From: Myxococcales bacterium
Lineage (GTDB): Bacteria > Myxococcota_A > Polyangia > Haliangiales > Haliangiaceae
DNA: 64,000 nt
NCBI GenBank assembly: GCA_016720595.1
Contig: JADKKI010000004.1
Location: 1-64,000, forward strand
Reading direction: 5' to 3'
Shown here piece after piece: positions 14,436 through 26,419 of the stretch (position 1 is its first letter; every line of letters starts with the position of its first letter). The position numbers and the translations under genes were made by a program. Below the pieces are notes generated by a model, which worked only from the letters and a program-made list of their open reading frames with translations, was not told where the DNA came from and did not search any database.

Positions 14436-15391
14436 CGCAGGAAGCCTCCCGAGCGGAAGATCTTGAGGACCAGCTCGTCGAACGGGATCGAGGTGTGGGT
14501 GCGGAAGAACGGCATCGCGTACTTCGTGCAGTACGCCTCGAGCTCCTTGCAGTACTTCTCGTGCTCGCGCGTGTAGGCCTCGAGCAGGGACTTGGAGATC
14601 GTGACGTCCTTGGTGTCACCCGTCTCGCAGTCGACGAGGGAGAGGTCGCCGTGGAGGTTCGGCTCGGCCTCGCGCTTGTCATAGACCTGGAGCACGAACG
14701 GCTCGAACTTGTTGTACCGGAGCGTGTTGAGGCCCTGCTCGAAGCCGTCCGGATCGTAGAAGTCCGAGATCAACACCGCGAGGCCGCGGCGCTTGTTCTG
14801 GGTGACGAACGTCTTCATGCACTCGGCGAGCTCGGTCTTGCCACCGATGTCGCAGTTCCGGAGGAACTCGAACACCCGGAAGATCCGGTTCTTGCCGCGC
14901 GCCGGCGGCATCCGATCCACCAGCTTGCCGGCGAACGGGATGATCGCCACGCGATCGAGGTTCGCGAGGCCGACGTAGGTCAGCGCGGCGCCGACCTGCA
15001 TCGCATAGTGGAGCTTGGGCAGCGGCGAGCCGATCGACATCGAGTCCGAGACATCGACGAGGATGTAGATGCTGAGATCCTCCTCCTCCTCGAACAGGCG
15101 GAGCAGGAGCTTGTCGAGGCGGCCGTAGAGGTTCCAGTCGATGTACCGGAAGTCGTCGCCGCGCGAATAGGTGCGGTGATCGGCGAACTCGATGCCCGAG
15201 CCGACCTTGCGGGTCCGCCGCTCGGCGCGCAGGTTCCCGGCGAAGACCTTCCTCGACACCATGTGCAGGTGCTCGAGGGTCTTCAGGAACTTCTCGTCGA
15301 ACAGCTCGGAGCGATCCTCCGCGCGGTTCTTCTTGGCGGGAGCGCCAATGCCGACGGCCTTGAACGCGCCGCTGAGGGCAGGGCGGACCAT
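14432..15391 (-). CDS. DUF58-domain protein with degenerate VWA fold
   Basis: 319 aa, typical DUF58 length. The family signature FADHRTYSRGDDFRYIDWN sits near residue 70, followed by LYGRLDKLLLRLFEEEED and a VWA-like core with DVSDSMS near 113. No membrane segment is seen. DUF58 proteins are almost always encoded beside MoxR ATPases and membrane VWA proteins, as here. The start overlaps the moxR stop by one base, and its own stop overlaps the next ATG by four. Confidence 0.92.
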
Positions 15392-16392
15392 CAGGTCTCT
15401 TTCGTCGCCTTGAGGATCTCGGCGATGATCGCGTCGGGCTTGATGCCCTCGGCCTCGCCCTCGAAGTTCATGATCAGGCGGTGGCGGATCGCGGGCGGGG
15501 CGACGTGGCGGATGTCGTCGATCGCGACGGCATAGCGGCCCTCGAGGAGCGCGCGGATCTTGGCGGCGAGGATCACGGCCTGCAGCCCGCGTGGCGAGGC
15601 GCCATAGCGGAGGAACTGCTTGCTCATCGCCGTGGCCTCCGGGTTCTCCGGGTGCGTCGCGAGGATCACGCGCACGGCGTAGTCCTGGATCTGGCGGGCG
15701 AGGGGGACCTTCCGGACCAGCTCGCGCATCTCCATGATCCGGCTCTTGTCGATCACCGGCTTGGGGTGCGGCACCTCATCTGACGTCGTGCGGTCGAGGA
15801 TCGTGTGGAGGTTCTCCTTGTTCGGGTACTCGACCACGAGCTTGAAGAAGAACCGATCGAGCTGGGCCTCGGGGAGGGGATAGGTGCCTTCCATCTCGAG
15901 CGGGTTCTGCGTGGCGAGCACGAAGAACGGCTTCTCGAGCTGGTAGGTCTGCTTCGCCACCGTGACCGAGCCCTCGCTCATCGCCTCGAGCAGCGCGGAC
16001 TGCGTCTTCGGCGTGGCGCGGTTGATCTCGTCGGCGAGGACGATGTTGGCGAAGATCGGACCCTTCTGGAACTCGAAGACCTTCTGCCCGTTCTGCTCGG
16101 TGATGACGTTGGTGCCGACGATATCGGCGGGCATCAGGTCCGGGGTGAACTGCACGCGCGAGAAGTTCGCGTGGATGGTCTCCGCGAGCGTCCGCACCAG
16201 CATCGTCTTGCCGAGGCCGGGGACGCCCTCGAGCAGCGCGTGGCCGCCGCCGAGGAGGCACGTGAGGACTCCCTCGATGATCGACTCCTGGCCGACGATC
16301 ATCTTTCCGATCTCTTCGCGCAGCTTGCGCAGGTCCTCGGTGAACGAGTTGACGGTGCCTTCGACGTCGCGCGAGAGCGTGGCTTGGGTCAT
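15391..16392 (-). CDS. moxR: MoxR-family AAA+ ATPase
   Basis: 333 aa, normal for the family. Walker A is GVPGLGKT (56-63), Walker B IVLADE (117-122) followed by INRATPKTQSALLEAMSEG, and sensor 1 is ATQNPLEMEGTYPLPEAQLDRF. The C-terminal lid contains the PRGLQA motif. MoxR ATPases are chaperone-like and act with VWA partners on protein complexes. It is second in the operon, 12 bases after the coiled-coil gene and coupled to the DUF58 gene. The symbol is a family name, not proof of the methanol-oxidation role. Confidence 0.95.
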   Translation of the reverse strand: MTQATLSRDVEGTVNSFTEDLRKLREEIGKMIVGQESIIEGVLTCLLGGGHALLEGVPGLGKTMLVRTLAETIHANFSRVQFTPDLMPADIVGTNVITEQNGQKVFEFQKGPIFANIVLADEINRATPKTQSALLEAMSEGSVTVAKQTYQLEKPFFVLATQNPLEMEGTYPLPEAQLDRFFFKLVVEYPNKENLHTILDRTTSDEVPHPKPVIDKSRIMEMRELVRKVPLARQIQDYAVRVILATHPENPEATAMSKQFLRYGASPRGLQAVILAAKIRALLEGRYAVAIDDIRHVAPPAIRHRLIMNFEGEAEGIKPDAIIAEILKATKET

Positions 16393-16404
16393 GGCGATTG
16401 GTCC

Positions 16405-19077
16405 TCAGGGTGCAGGCGCGGCAGGGTCGTCGTTCGGGCTGTCGCCCGAGTTGGGGTGGATCTTCGCGAAGTAGCGCTTCACGTAGTACTTGTAGCTGGA
16501 GGGCATCTTCTCGCTCCGCATGACCTCCTCGACGATCTTCTGGTAGTCGGCGTAGACCTTCTTGTAGCTGGTCGACGCGAAGCCCTTCTGGGCCGCGGCG
16601 AGGATGGTCTCGCGGCGCGAGGTGCCCTTGCTGCCCTGCTGACCGCTGAGGTCATCGTCCTTGGTCTTGCCGGTCTTGCCCGTCGGATCGCCCGCGAGGT
16701 TGTCGTCGTGACCGACGCCGGCCTCATTGCCGCCCTGGCCCTGACCCTGGCCACCCGGCTGCTGGCCCTGGCCCTGACCCTGACCCTGACCTTGACCCTG
16801 ACCCTGACCCGGCTTCCACGCCTGGCCCGAGCCCTTCTGGCCGCGCGCGCGCTGCCCGAAATCCTTGTTCTTGCCCTGCTTGCCGAACGGATCGTTCGGG
16901 CCCTTGCTGCCCTTCTGCTTGGCGCGGCGCATCGCCTCGCGCAGATCGTCCATCTGCGACGACATCTTCTTCTGCGCGGCCTGCTTGCGCTGATCCTGAT
17001 CGACGCGGCCGGTCTCGCGCGCGGCGTCCTTCATGTTGCGTGACGCCTGCTTGTCGCGCTCCTGCTGTTCCTTGTCCTGCTCTTCCTTGCTCTGATTCGG
17101 ATCCTTCTTCGGCTTGTCGAGGTTCTCGGCCGCCTTCTCCATGTCCTTCTGGAGCCGCTTGAGCGCCTGGCGCTGGGCCGAGTCCTTCTGGTCCTGCTGG
17201 TCCTTGTCGAGCTTCTGGAGCTCGTCCTTCTTCTTCTGGAGCTGGCGCTCGCTCTGCTGGCGCTCCTGATCGGTCTTCGCCTCCTGCTGCTTCTTCTCGA
17301 GGCGCTTGATCTCGTCCTTCAGCTTCTGCTGCTGCTGGTCATCCTTCTGCTGCTGGTCCTTGTCCTGCTTCTGCATCTGCTTGGAGACCTTCTCCATCTG
17401 CTTCTGGAGCTGCTCCTTGTCCTTCTCGGACATCGGCTTCTGCTGCTTGAGCTCGTCGATCTTCTTCTCGAGCTCCTGCTTCTCCTGCTCGCTGAGCTGC
17501 TTGTTCTCGAGCTGCTTCTGCAGCTCCTGCTTCTGCTTCTCGAGCTCGTCCTGCTTGCGATCGGCGTCCTGCTTCTGCTTGTCCGCCTCTTGCTGCTGCT
17601 TCTTCAGGTCATCGAGCTTCTTCTGCAGCTCCGCCTTGTCCTTCTCGGACAGCTTCGGGTCCTTCAGCTGCTTCTCGAGATCCTTGATCTGCTTCTCCAG
17701 ATCTTCCTGCTTGTTCTCGAGGGCCTCCTGATCCTTCTTGGCCTGCTCGAGCTGCTTCTTCAGCTCGTCGAGCTGCTTGCCGATCTCGGCCTTCTCCTTC
17801 TCGGACAGGTTCTTGTTCTCGAGCTGCTTCTCGAGCTTCTCGATCTCCTTCTTCATCTCCTCGGGATCGAGCTTGTTCGCGAGCTTCTCGAGCTCCTCCT
17901 TGGCCTTCTTCAGATCGTTCTTCTGGAGGGCATCGCCGAGGTCCTTGGTGGTCTGGTCCTTCGACAGCTCCTTGCCCATCTCGGACATCTGCTTGTTGAG
18001 CTCGGCCTGGTTGGGCTCGGCGTTCTTGGCGAGCGCCTCCTCGGCCTTCTGTAGCGCCTCGAGCAGCTGCTCCTTCGTGATCTTGCCTTCCTCGGCATCC
18101 TTCAGCATCTGCTCGATCTTCTTCGCGAAGTCCTCGAGCTCCGGGACGTTGTCGCGCTTGGCGACCATCTTCAGCTGCTCGAGGATCGCCTTCACGTAGG
18201 CCTCCTCGTCGGGATCGAGCAGGACCGCGTTGTCCTTGTGGTAGCGCGTGTCCTTGAGGTCCACGACGGTGAACAGGATCGGGCCGACCTTGGTCTGGTC
18301 CTTCCCGAGATACGCGGTCACGACGGTGTCGCCGATCGGCGCGTTGTCGGGGATCCTGACCGTGATCGCCTCGGCGCTCCAGGTCACGATCGTCAGCGGC
18401 ATCGCCTTGTCGCTCGGGCCCAAGGTGACCATCACGTCGCCGGGGACGCCCGACTCGACGGCGGTCAGGCCAGTCAGCAGGTTCTCGCCACGGAGCAGGG
18501 CGGTCTCGCCGGGCCGGGCGTGATCGGGATCCGCGCGGAACAGGTGCGGGGTGTGATCGGCGCGCGGGATGATGAGGCCCGCGGCGAGCGCCGAGACCAC
18601 CACGAACGCCGCCGCGGCGCGAAGATCCTTCGGCGTGGTGAACGGGGCCGCGGCGACGATGTCGGCGCGCGGCACGGCGCGAACGCCATCCTTGATCGCC
18701 GCGACCATCAGGTCTTCGGTCTCGTCGGCGGCGTCCGCCTTGGCGCTGCCGAGCGTGCGCTTGAACGCGATCGCCGTGGACAGGCGATCCGAGAGGTTGG
18801 AGGCGCGGTCGATCCGGCGTGCGACCGCCTCGTCATCGATCTTGCGCAGGGCGCCGATCACGGCGCCGAGCACGACCACACCGGCGCACCCGACCAGGAG
18901 GCCGATCCCCAGGCCGGTCGACACCAGGTCGATCCGCATGGCGAACACGGTGGCGAGGGCAGCGGCGGCGGCGAGGATCAGGGCGGTGGTCGCGCCCTCC
19001 AGGGCCCACTGGCTCCGGATCCGTCTCCGGGCCTTTGCGATCAGGCGCTGGATCGACGACGTATCAGTAGCTTGCAC
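16405..19077 (-). CDS. Large membrane-anchored coiled-coil protein (DUF4175-like) heading the MoxR operon
   Basis: 890 aa. GTG start at 19077 has AGGAG about 7 bases upstream. Hydrophobic segments lie at about 27-47, 56-78 and 155-172. A small strand-rich domain (about 185-275) starts with ARPGETALLRGENL and resembles IPT/TIG folds. Residues about 290-680 are almost entirely Lys/Glu/Gln/Asp with heptad spacing, a very long coiled coil. A Gly-Gln repeat near 755-785 precedes a short conserved-looking C-terminal helix region (TSYKKVYADYQKIVEEVMRS). Alphaproteobacterial DUF4175 proteins in MoxR loci have a similar layout, so I assign it to that type by architecture and context. Role unknown; a scaffold for the VWA/MoxR complex is a reasonable inference. 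It is the first gene of the five-gene operon. Confidence 0.75.
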   Translation of the reverse strand: MQATDTSSIQRLIAKARRRIRSQWALEGATTALILAAAAALATVFAMRIDLVSTGLGIGLLVGCAGVVVLGAVIGALRKIDDEAVARRIDRASNLSDRLSTAIAFKRTLGSAKADAADETEDLMVAAIKDGVRAVPRADIVAAAPFTTPKDLRAAAAFVVVSALAAGLIIPRADHTPHLFRADPDHARPGETALLRGENLLTGLTAVESGVPGDVMVTLGPSDKAMPLTIVTWSAEAITVRIPDNAPIGDTVVTAYLGKDQTKVGPILFTVVDLKDTRYHKDNAVLLDPDEEAYVKAILEQLKMVAKRDNVPELEDFAKKIEQMLKDAEEGKITKEQLLEALQKAEEALAKNAEPNQAELNKQMSEMGKELSKDQTTKDLGDALQKNDLKKAKEELEKLANKLDPEEMKKEIEKLEKQLENKNLSEKEKAEIGKQLDELKKQLEQAKKDQEALENKQEDLEKQIKDLEKQLKDPKLSEKDKAELQKKLDDLKKQQQEADKQKQDADRKQDELEKQKQELQKQLENKQLSEQEKQELEKKIDELKQQKPMSEKDKEQLQKQMEKVSKQMQKQDKDQQQKDDQQQQKLKDEIKRLEKKQQEAKTDQERQQSERQLQKKKDELQKLDKDQQDQKDSAQRQALKRLQKDMEKAAENLDKPKKDPNQSKEEQDKEQQERDKQASRNMKDAARETGRVDQDQRKQAAQKKMSSQMDDLREAMRRAKQKGSKGPNDPFGKQGKNKDFGQRARGQKGSGQAWKPGQGQGQGQGQGQGQGQQPGGQGQGQGGNEAGVGHDDNLAGDPTGKTGKTKDDDLSGQQGSKGTSRRETILAAAQKGFASTSYKKVYADYQKIVEEVMRSEKMPSSYKYYVKRYFAKIHPNSGDSPNDDPAAPAP
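16733..16810. repeat. Hexamer tandem repeat encoding a Gly-Gln tract
   Basis: Repeats of CCCTGA/CCCTGG, with a few variants, encode alternating Gly-Gln in the coiled-coil protein. It is an in-frame coding repeat that could change length by slippage. Confidence 0.8.
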
Positions 19078-19261
19078 GGCTGGCTCCTACGCGACCGGAC
19101 CTCGTCGGGCCCCGCATCTGCCTTCCAACGATTGAGGATAGCACCAACATTCCACGCGCCACCCCGACATCGGGTCTATCTGTGCCACCGCCGGGCGCCG
19201 CGACAGTGGGACACCAGCGCGCCGAAACCGTTGCCACCCAAGCCACACCTACACGTCGGTG

Positions 19262-20374
19262 TCAGATCGTCAGCTTGCGGACGCGGCTCACGGAGAGGGC
19301 GACCAGCACCACGCTGATCGCCGCCAGCGCGAGCAGGCTCGGGAGCATGTCCCACGGCCCGGCCGAGCGCAGCACCGCGCCGCGCATCACGTCGATCATG
19401 TGCGTGGCCGGTAGACCACGCCCGATCCAGTACAGGACCTTGGGGAGCCCGGCGACCGGGAAGATGTAGCCCGACAGGAAGATCGAGGGCAGCAGCAGCA
19501 TCTGCGACATCTGCTGCGCCGCCATCTGGGTCTGCGCGCGCATCGAGATCGTGAGGCCGAGCGCGAGCAGCGCGAACAGGTACATCACCGCGGTCGCGAA
19601 CAGGAACAGCAGGCTGCCCTGGATCGGGACGTCGAACCCCCAGCGCATCAGGAGCAGGATCAGCGCCATCTCGACGATGCCGATCACCAGATACGGCGCG
19701 AGCTTGCCGAGGACGAGGCCGATCGGGTTGATCGGGGTGACCAGCAGCTGCTCCATCGTGCCCTGCTCGCGCTCGCGCACGATCGCGATCGAGGCGAGCA
19801 CCATCGCCGCGATCTGAAGGAGGATCGCGACCAGGCCCGGGATGATGTAGTTCGCCGTGCGCCCGCCCGGATTGAACAGCACGATCGGCTGCGCCGACAG
19901 CAGCGGCTTCGCCCCGAGCGCGCGCGCGGCCTCGAAGTTCTGCTGCGCCGCCAGTCCGTTGATCGAGGCCAGGGCCTGCGCACTGACGTTCGAGTCCGAG
20001 CCATCGATGAGGACCAGGAACTGGGCGTTCTCCTTGCGCGCCCGGCGATCGTGGAAGTCGGGTGGGATCATCACGCCGACCCGCGCGGTGCCCTGCGCGA
20101 TCATCGCGCGCCCCTGATCGGGGCTGTTCGTCACCTGCGTGATCGCGAAGGTCTTGGTCGCGCGCAGCTCGTCGATCAGCTCGCGGCTGTAGCGGGTCTG
20201 GTCCTGATCGACGATCACCGTGGGCAGGTTCTTGACGTTCTGATCGAGGAAGCCGAACAGCGACAGCTGGACCACCGGCAGCATGAAGAACATGATCAGC
20301 GTCGCGCGGTCGCGGAAGATGTGCTTGAACTCCTTGCGGAGGATCGCGACGAACGAGCTCCAGGCGTTGCTCAT
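19262..20374 (-). CDS. ABC-2 type transporter permease
   Basis: 370 aa. One N-terminal membrane helix (ATLIMFFMLPVVQLSLFGF) is followed by a large extracytoplasmic loop (about 50-180), then five helices in the second half, including the conserved VREREQGTMEQLLVTPI before helix 3. This is the ABC2_membrane_3 pattern shared by YbhR/YbhS-type drug or small-molecule exporters. ATG at 20374 overlaps the ATPase stop by one base. It is the only permease in the operon, so it probably forms a homodimer. Upstream in-frame codons belong to a shadow of the ATPase gene. Confidence 0.9.
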   Translation of the reverse strand: MSNAWSSFVAILRKEFKHIFRDRATLIMFFMLPVVQLSLFGFLDQNVKNLPTVIVDQDQTRYSRELIDELRATKTFAITQVTNSPDQGRAMIAQGTARVGVMIPPDFHDRRARKENAQFLVLIDGSDSNVSAQALASINGLAAQQNFEAARALGAKPLLSAQPIVLFNPGGRTANYIIPGLVAILLQIAAMVLASIAIVREREQGTMEQLLVTPINPIGLVLGKLAPYLVIGIVEMALILLLMRWGFDVPIQGSLLFLFATAVMYLFALLALGLTISMRAQTQMAAQQMSQMLLLPSIFLSGYIFPVAGLPKVLYWIGRGLPATHMIDVMRGAVLRSAGPWDMLPSLLALAAISVVLVALSVSRVRKLTI

Positions 20375-21342
20375 CAGGCGCTCACCTTCTGGAGCACGCC
20401 GCGTTCGCGGGCGGCCTGCTCCGTCAGTGCCACGAACACGTCCTCGAGCGAGGGCGCGATCGCGCGCACCGTGGCCGGGAAGCTCGCGGCGGCGAGCCGC
20501 TCGAGCAGCTCGGCATCGGTCATCGCGGCGGTGATCTCCGCGTGGACGGCGGCGCCGAACACGGTGGCGCTCCGGCAGAACGGCTGGGTGCGCAGCCAGG
20601 TCAGCGCGCGCGTGGACGCAGGCGTCTCGATCTCGAGGCGGCGGGCGCCCGGATCGTTGACCTGCGGCAGCTGCTTCAACATGTCGGGCGTGCCGTTGAC
20701 CAGGAGCTTCGAGAGATAGAGGTAGCCGACCTCGCCGCAGCGCTCGGCCTCGTCCATGTAGTGCGTGGTGACGAGCAGCGTGATGCCCTGCGCCGCCAGG
20801 GTGAACAGGAGGTCCCACAGCTCGCGGCGCGCCACGGGATCGATGCCGGCCGTCGGCTCGTCGAGGAACACGACTTTCGGGCCGTGCATCAGCGCGGCGC
20901 CGAGCGCGAGCCGTTGCTTCCACCCGCCGGAGAGCAGGCCAGCGCGCCGGTTCGCGTACGGCGCGATGTGCGTCAGCATCATCGCCCCTTCCACGCCGTC
21001 CTTGAGCCGCCTGCCCGAGAGGCCGTAGACCCGCGCATAGAACTCGAGGTTCTCGAGCACGGTGAGGTCCGGGTAGAGCGCGAACTTCTGGCTCATGTAG
21101 CCGATGTTCCGGCGGATCTCCTCGCCGTGCTTGACCACGTCGAGGCCGAGCACGCTGGCGTGGCCCGCGGTCGGGGCGAGCAGGCCGCACAGCAGCCGGA
21201 TCAGCGTGGACTTGCCCGAGCCGTTGGGCCCGAGCAGGCCGTAGATCATCCCGGTCTGGACCTCGAGGCTGACGTCCGACAGCGCGACGAAGTCACCGAA
21301 CTTGCGCGTGACGTTGTCGACCACGATCGCTGCGCTCGTCAC
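20374..21342 (-). CDS. ABC transporter ATP-binding protein
   Basis: 322 aa. Walker A is GPNGSGKS (38-45), the Q-loop lies in [14 protein letters not shown], the signature is LLSGGWKQR (LSGGW rather than LSGGQ), Walker B is [14 protein letters not shown], and the switch His is in [14 protein letters not shown]. The C-terminal extension is like that of CcmA/YbhF-type export ATPases. It sits between the adaptor (4-base ATGA overlap) and the permease (1-base overlap) and energises that exporter. Confidence 0.95.
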   Translation of the reverse strand: MTSAAIVVDNVTRKFGDFVALSDVSLEVQTGMIYGLLGPNGSGKSTLIRLLCGLLAPTAGHASVLGLDVVKHGEEIRRNIGYMSQKFALYPDLTVLENLEFYARVYGLSGRRLKDGVEGAMMLTHIAPYANRRAGLLSGGWKQRLALGAALMHGPKVVFLDEPTAGIDPVARRELWDLLFTLAAQGITLLVTTHYMDEAERCGEVGYLYLSKLLVNGTPDMLKQLPQVNDPGARRLEIETPASTRALTWLRTQPFCRSATVFGAAVHAEITAAMTDAELLERLAAASFPATVRAIAPSLEDVFVALTEQAARERGVLQKVSA

Positions 21343-22460
21343 CTCGCCACCGTGATCGTCGCGGCCATGCCGGCACGCAGCACGTCCTTGCCCTCGACGA
21401 GGCCGATCCGCGCGGCGAACACCTGATCGGCGCGCTCGTCGGCGGTCTGGAGGTTGCGCGGCGAGTACTCGCCCTGCGTGTTGATGTGCTCGACCTTGCC
21501 CTTGAACGGATGGTCGAAGCTGTCGACCGTGACCGGCACCTCCTGGCCGATCGCGATCTTGCCGATCTGGGTCTCTGGCACGTACAGGCGCACGTAGAGC
21601 TGGCCATCCTCGAGCAAGGTCGCCGCGGTGGCGTTCGGCCCGAGGATGTCGCCGGGCCGCAGCTGGAGTGCCTCGACCCGCGCGGCGACCGGCGCCCGGA
21701 TCGCGAGCTCGCCGATCATGACGTCGAGCTGGGCGAGCCGCGCAGCCGCACCGTCGACCTGCGCCTGCGCCGCGCGCAGATCCTCCACGCGGGCGCCCGC
21801 CATCACGAGCTTCGCCGCCGCCTGCGCCTCGGCCACCTTCGCGGCGGCCTGCTGCTTCTCCTCGATTCGCGTCCCGGCGCGGAGCTGCTCGAGGATCTTC
21901 TGCTGTGCATCGCGCTGTGCCTTCGCGGTGCGCAGGGCGGTGTCCATTGCATCGGCCTCGGCCTGAGCGATCGCCTGGCTCGCGAGCAGCCGGTGCGCAC
22001 GATCTGCGTCGAGCGCAGCCTTGTCGACCAGCGCCTGCGCCGACGCGACCCGGGCCTCGGCGCCGGCCACCTCCTCGGCGCGGCTGCCTCGGCGAGTCTC
22101 CTGCAGCATCGCGGTGGCCTGGGCGGTACGCGCCTGGGCCTGCGCGATCTCCTCGGGGCGCGCCCCGGCCTTGAGCTTGTCGAGCACGGCCGCGGTCTGT
22201 GCGAGCTGGGCGGCGGCGCCCGCGCGCTGGGCGTCGAGGTCACCGTGCTCGAGCTCGATCAGCACCTGGCCGGCCTTGACCTGCTCACCCTCCTGGACGA
22301 GCACCTTGGCGACCCGGCCCCCGGTTCGGGATCCGATCGAGATCGAGCGCGCTTCGACGGTGCCTGCCCACTCGAACGGCAGCTTCGACAGATACCGCTT
22401 GTAGGCGACGTACGCGCCCGCGATGGCGAGCAGCAAGACCAGTGGGACCAGGCGCTTCAT
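21339..22460 (-). CDS. HlyD/YbhG-like periplasmic adaptor of ABC exporter
   Basis: 373 aa. A single N-terminal membrane anchor ([16 protein letters not shown]) is followed by the first biotinyl-lipoyl half ([21 protein letters not shown]). Two long Ala/Glu/Gln-rich helices (about 75-235) then form a coiled-coil hairpin, followed by the second lipoyl half ([20 protein letters not shown]) and a beta-barrel ([19 protein letters not shown]). A strong ribosome-binding site, GAGGAGG, lies about 8-9 bases before ATG. It links the inner-membrane ABC exporter to an outer-membrane channel; no TolC-like gene is nearby. First gene of the three-gene exporter operon. Confidence 0.93.
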   Translation of the reverse strand: MKRLVPLVLLLAIAGAYVAYKRYLSKLPFEWAGTVEARSISIGSRTGGRVAKVLVQEGEQVKAGQVLIELEHGDLDAQRAGAAAQLAQTAAVLDKLKAGARPEEIAQAQARTAQATAMLQETRRGSRAEEVAGAEARVASAQALVDKAALDADRAHRLLASQAIAQAEADAMDTALRTAKAQRDAQQKILEQLRAGTRIEEKQQAAAKVAEAQAAAKLVMAGARVEDLRAAQAQVDGAAARLAQLDVMIGELAIRAPVAARVEALQLRPGDILGPNATAATLLEDGQLYVRLYVPETQIGKIAIGQEVPVTVDSFDHPFKGKVEHINTQGEYSPRNLQTADERADQVFAARIGLVEGKDVLRAGMAATITVAR

Positions 22461-22521
22461 CGTGACGACCTCCTCAGCAACGTTCGTGCCCGGGCCCAGC
22501 AGTGTAACCGCGCGTCGCCGA

Positions 22522-22540
22522 TCGGCTGGTTGCTAGCCGA
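22522..22540 (-). terminator. Possible terminator hairpin after the glycosyltransferase gene
   Basis: TCGGCT (22522-22527) and AGCCGA (22535-22540) form a 6-bp stem with a 7-base loop, between the glycosyltransferase stop and the adaptor start. No T-tract is present. Confidence 0.3.
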
Positions 22541-22561
22541 ACCGTCAGCTGTCGAGAATGG

Positions 22562-25231
<2,670 letters not shown>

Positions 25232-25239
25232 CGCCCGCG

Positions 25240-25245
25240 AACCTA
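25240..25245 (-). promoter_or_regulatory. -10-like box of the glycosyltransferase gene
   Basis: TAGGTT on the minus strand, 8 bases before the ATG at 25231. No clear -35 hexamer. Confidence 0.35.
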
Positions 25246-25275
25246 TCACGGAGCGCGGCCGGGACCCGGGGGTGA

Positions 25276-25281
25276 TACGGT
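25276..25281 (+). promoter_or_regulatory. -10-like box of the aminotransferase gene
   Basis: TACGGT lies 7 bases before the GTG at 25289. It overlaps the alternative GTG at 25280, favouring 25289 as the start. Confidence 0.35.
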
Positions 25282-25288
25282 GCCGTCC

Positions 25289-26419
25289 GTGGCGCGGTTC
25301 CCCGACGTCTCGACCGCTGGCACGCGTGTGCCGGCCTCGATCTTCGCGCGGCTGCGCGAGCACCTCGCGCGGTTCCCCGGCGACGTGATCCCGCTCCAGA
25401 TCGGGGACACCCACCTGGCGCCGCCGTCGGGCCTCGCCGAGGTCGAGTGGGCGGCGATGACACCGGCGGACCTCTATGCGTATGGCAGCCCGAATGGCTG
25501 TGCGCCTCTGGTCGAGGCGATCGCGGACAAGGCCCGGACCGCCAATGGGATCGAGATCACAACCGCGGGCGTCCAGATCGCGGTCGGGGCGACCCACGCC
25601 CTGTCGTGTACGGTCCAGGCGGTGTGCGATCCGGGGGACGAGCTGATCCTCCTGACCCCGCACTGGCCGCTGATCCGGGGCATGGCGCTCGGCTTCCACG
25701 TGGTGCCGATCGAGGTCTCGCTCGCCGAGCTCGCGGGCGCGATCACGCCGCGGACCTCCGCGATCTATCTGGCCACCCCGAACAACCCCGACGGCGAGAT
25801 GCTGTCGAGGGCCCAGCTCGAGGCGATCGTCGAGATCGCCGTGCGTCACGATCTCTGGCTCGTCTCCGACGAGGTCTACGAGGACTACGGCTACGACGCC
25901 GCGCACGTCTCGCTCGCGTCGATCCCCGGGGCCCTCGAGCGGACGGTCACCGTGTTCTCGTTCGCGAAGAGCTATGCGCAGGCCGGCCTCCGGGTCGGCT
26001 ATGCGCTCGGCCCCGAAGGGCTGATCTCGACGATCAAGAAGCTCGTCAACCACAGCGTGTACAACGTGCCCGTGGCGATGCAGCGCGCGGCGCTCGGTGC
26101 GTTGCGAGCCGGTGGCCCGTTCCTGCGTGAAGCACGCGCGAGCTACGTCGCGGCGCGCGATCGATCGCGTGCTCGGTTGATCGCGCCGGCGGCGTCACCG
26201 CCAGGTGGTGCGTACCTGTGGGTCGATTTCCGCGGCCTCACCGGCGACGATTGCATGCCGATCCTCGAGCGCTGCGCCGCGCACGGCGTGCTGCTCGCGC
26301 CGGGGAGCGCGTTCGGCGAGCGCTGCGGTGGCTTCGCGCGGCTGTGCTACACGGGCGTGACGCCCGCGCGGCTCGACGAGGGCATCGATCGCATCAACAC
26401 CGTGCTGGCGCACCTCTGA
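25289..26419 (+). CDS. Fold-type I PLP-dependent aminotransferase
   Basis: 376 aa class I/II aminotransferase. The cofactor-binding pattern is clear: AVGATHALSCTVQAVCDPGD (phosphate-loop region), ATPNNPDGE (Asn contacting the cofactor), SDEVYEDYGYD (Asp and Tyr), and SFAKSYAQAGLRVGY with the Schiff-base Lys. The C-terminal FARLCYTG carries the substrate-carboxylate Arg region. The substrate cannot be read from sequence; aspartate- or aromatic-type is possible. GTG at 25289 fits the promoter spacing, and GTG at 25280 would add three residues. Its stop overlaps the glycerate kinase ATG by one base, so the two are coupled. Confidence 0.9.
   Translation: MARFPDVSTAGTRVPASIFARLREHLARFPGDVIPLQIGDTHLAPPSGLAEVEWAAMTPADLYAYGSPNGCAPLVEAIADKARTANGIEITTAGVQIAVGATHALSCTVQAVCDPGDELILLTPHWPLIRGMALGFHVVPIEVSLAELAGAITPRTSAIYLATPNNPDGEMLSRAQLEAIVEIAVRHDLWLVSDEVYEDYGYDAAHVSLASIPGALERTVTVFSFAKSYAQAGLRVGYALGPEGLISTIKKLVNHSVYNVPVAMQRAALGALRAGGPFLREARASYVAARDRSRARLIAPAASPPGGAYLWVDFRGLTGDDCMPILERCAAHGVLLAPGSAFGERCGGFARLCYTGVTPARLDEGIDRINTVLAHL

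Noticed and set aside
19078..19261. Gap between the coiled-coil gene and the ABC permease examined for a small gene or RNA
   Set aside because: Only short shadow frames; a TATCCT on the minus strand may be a -10 box for the MoxR operon but no -35 box supports it.
20375..21190. Upstream extension of the ABC permease
   Set aside because: It overlaps the ATPase gene in another frame; the one-base stop/start overlap at 20374 is the real junction.
25232..26053. Upstream in-frame extension of the glycosyltransferase (would give 1163 aa)
   Set aside because: It is antisense to the aminotransferase, has Arg/Asp-rich shadow composition and no domain; the family N-terminus begins at 25231.
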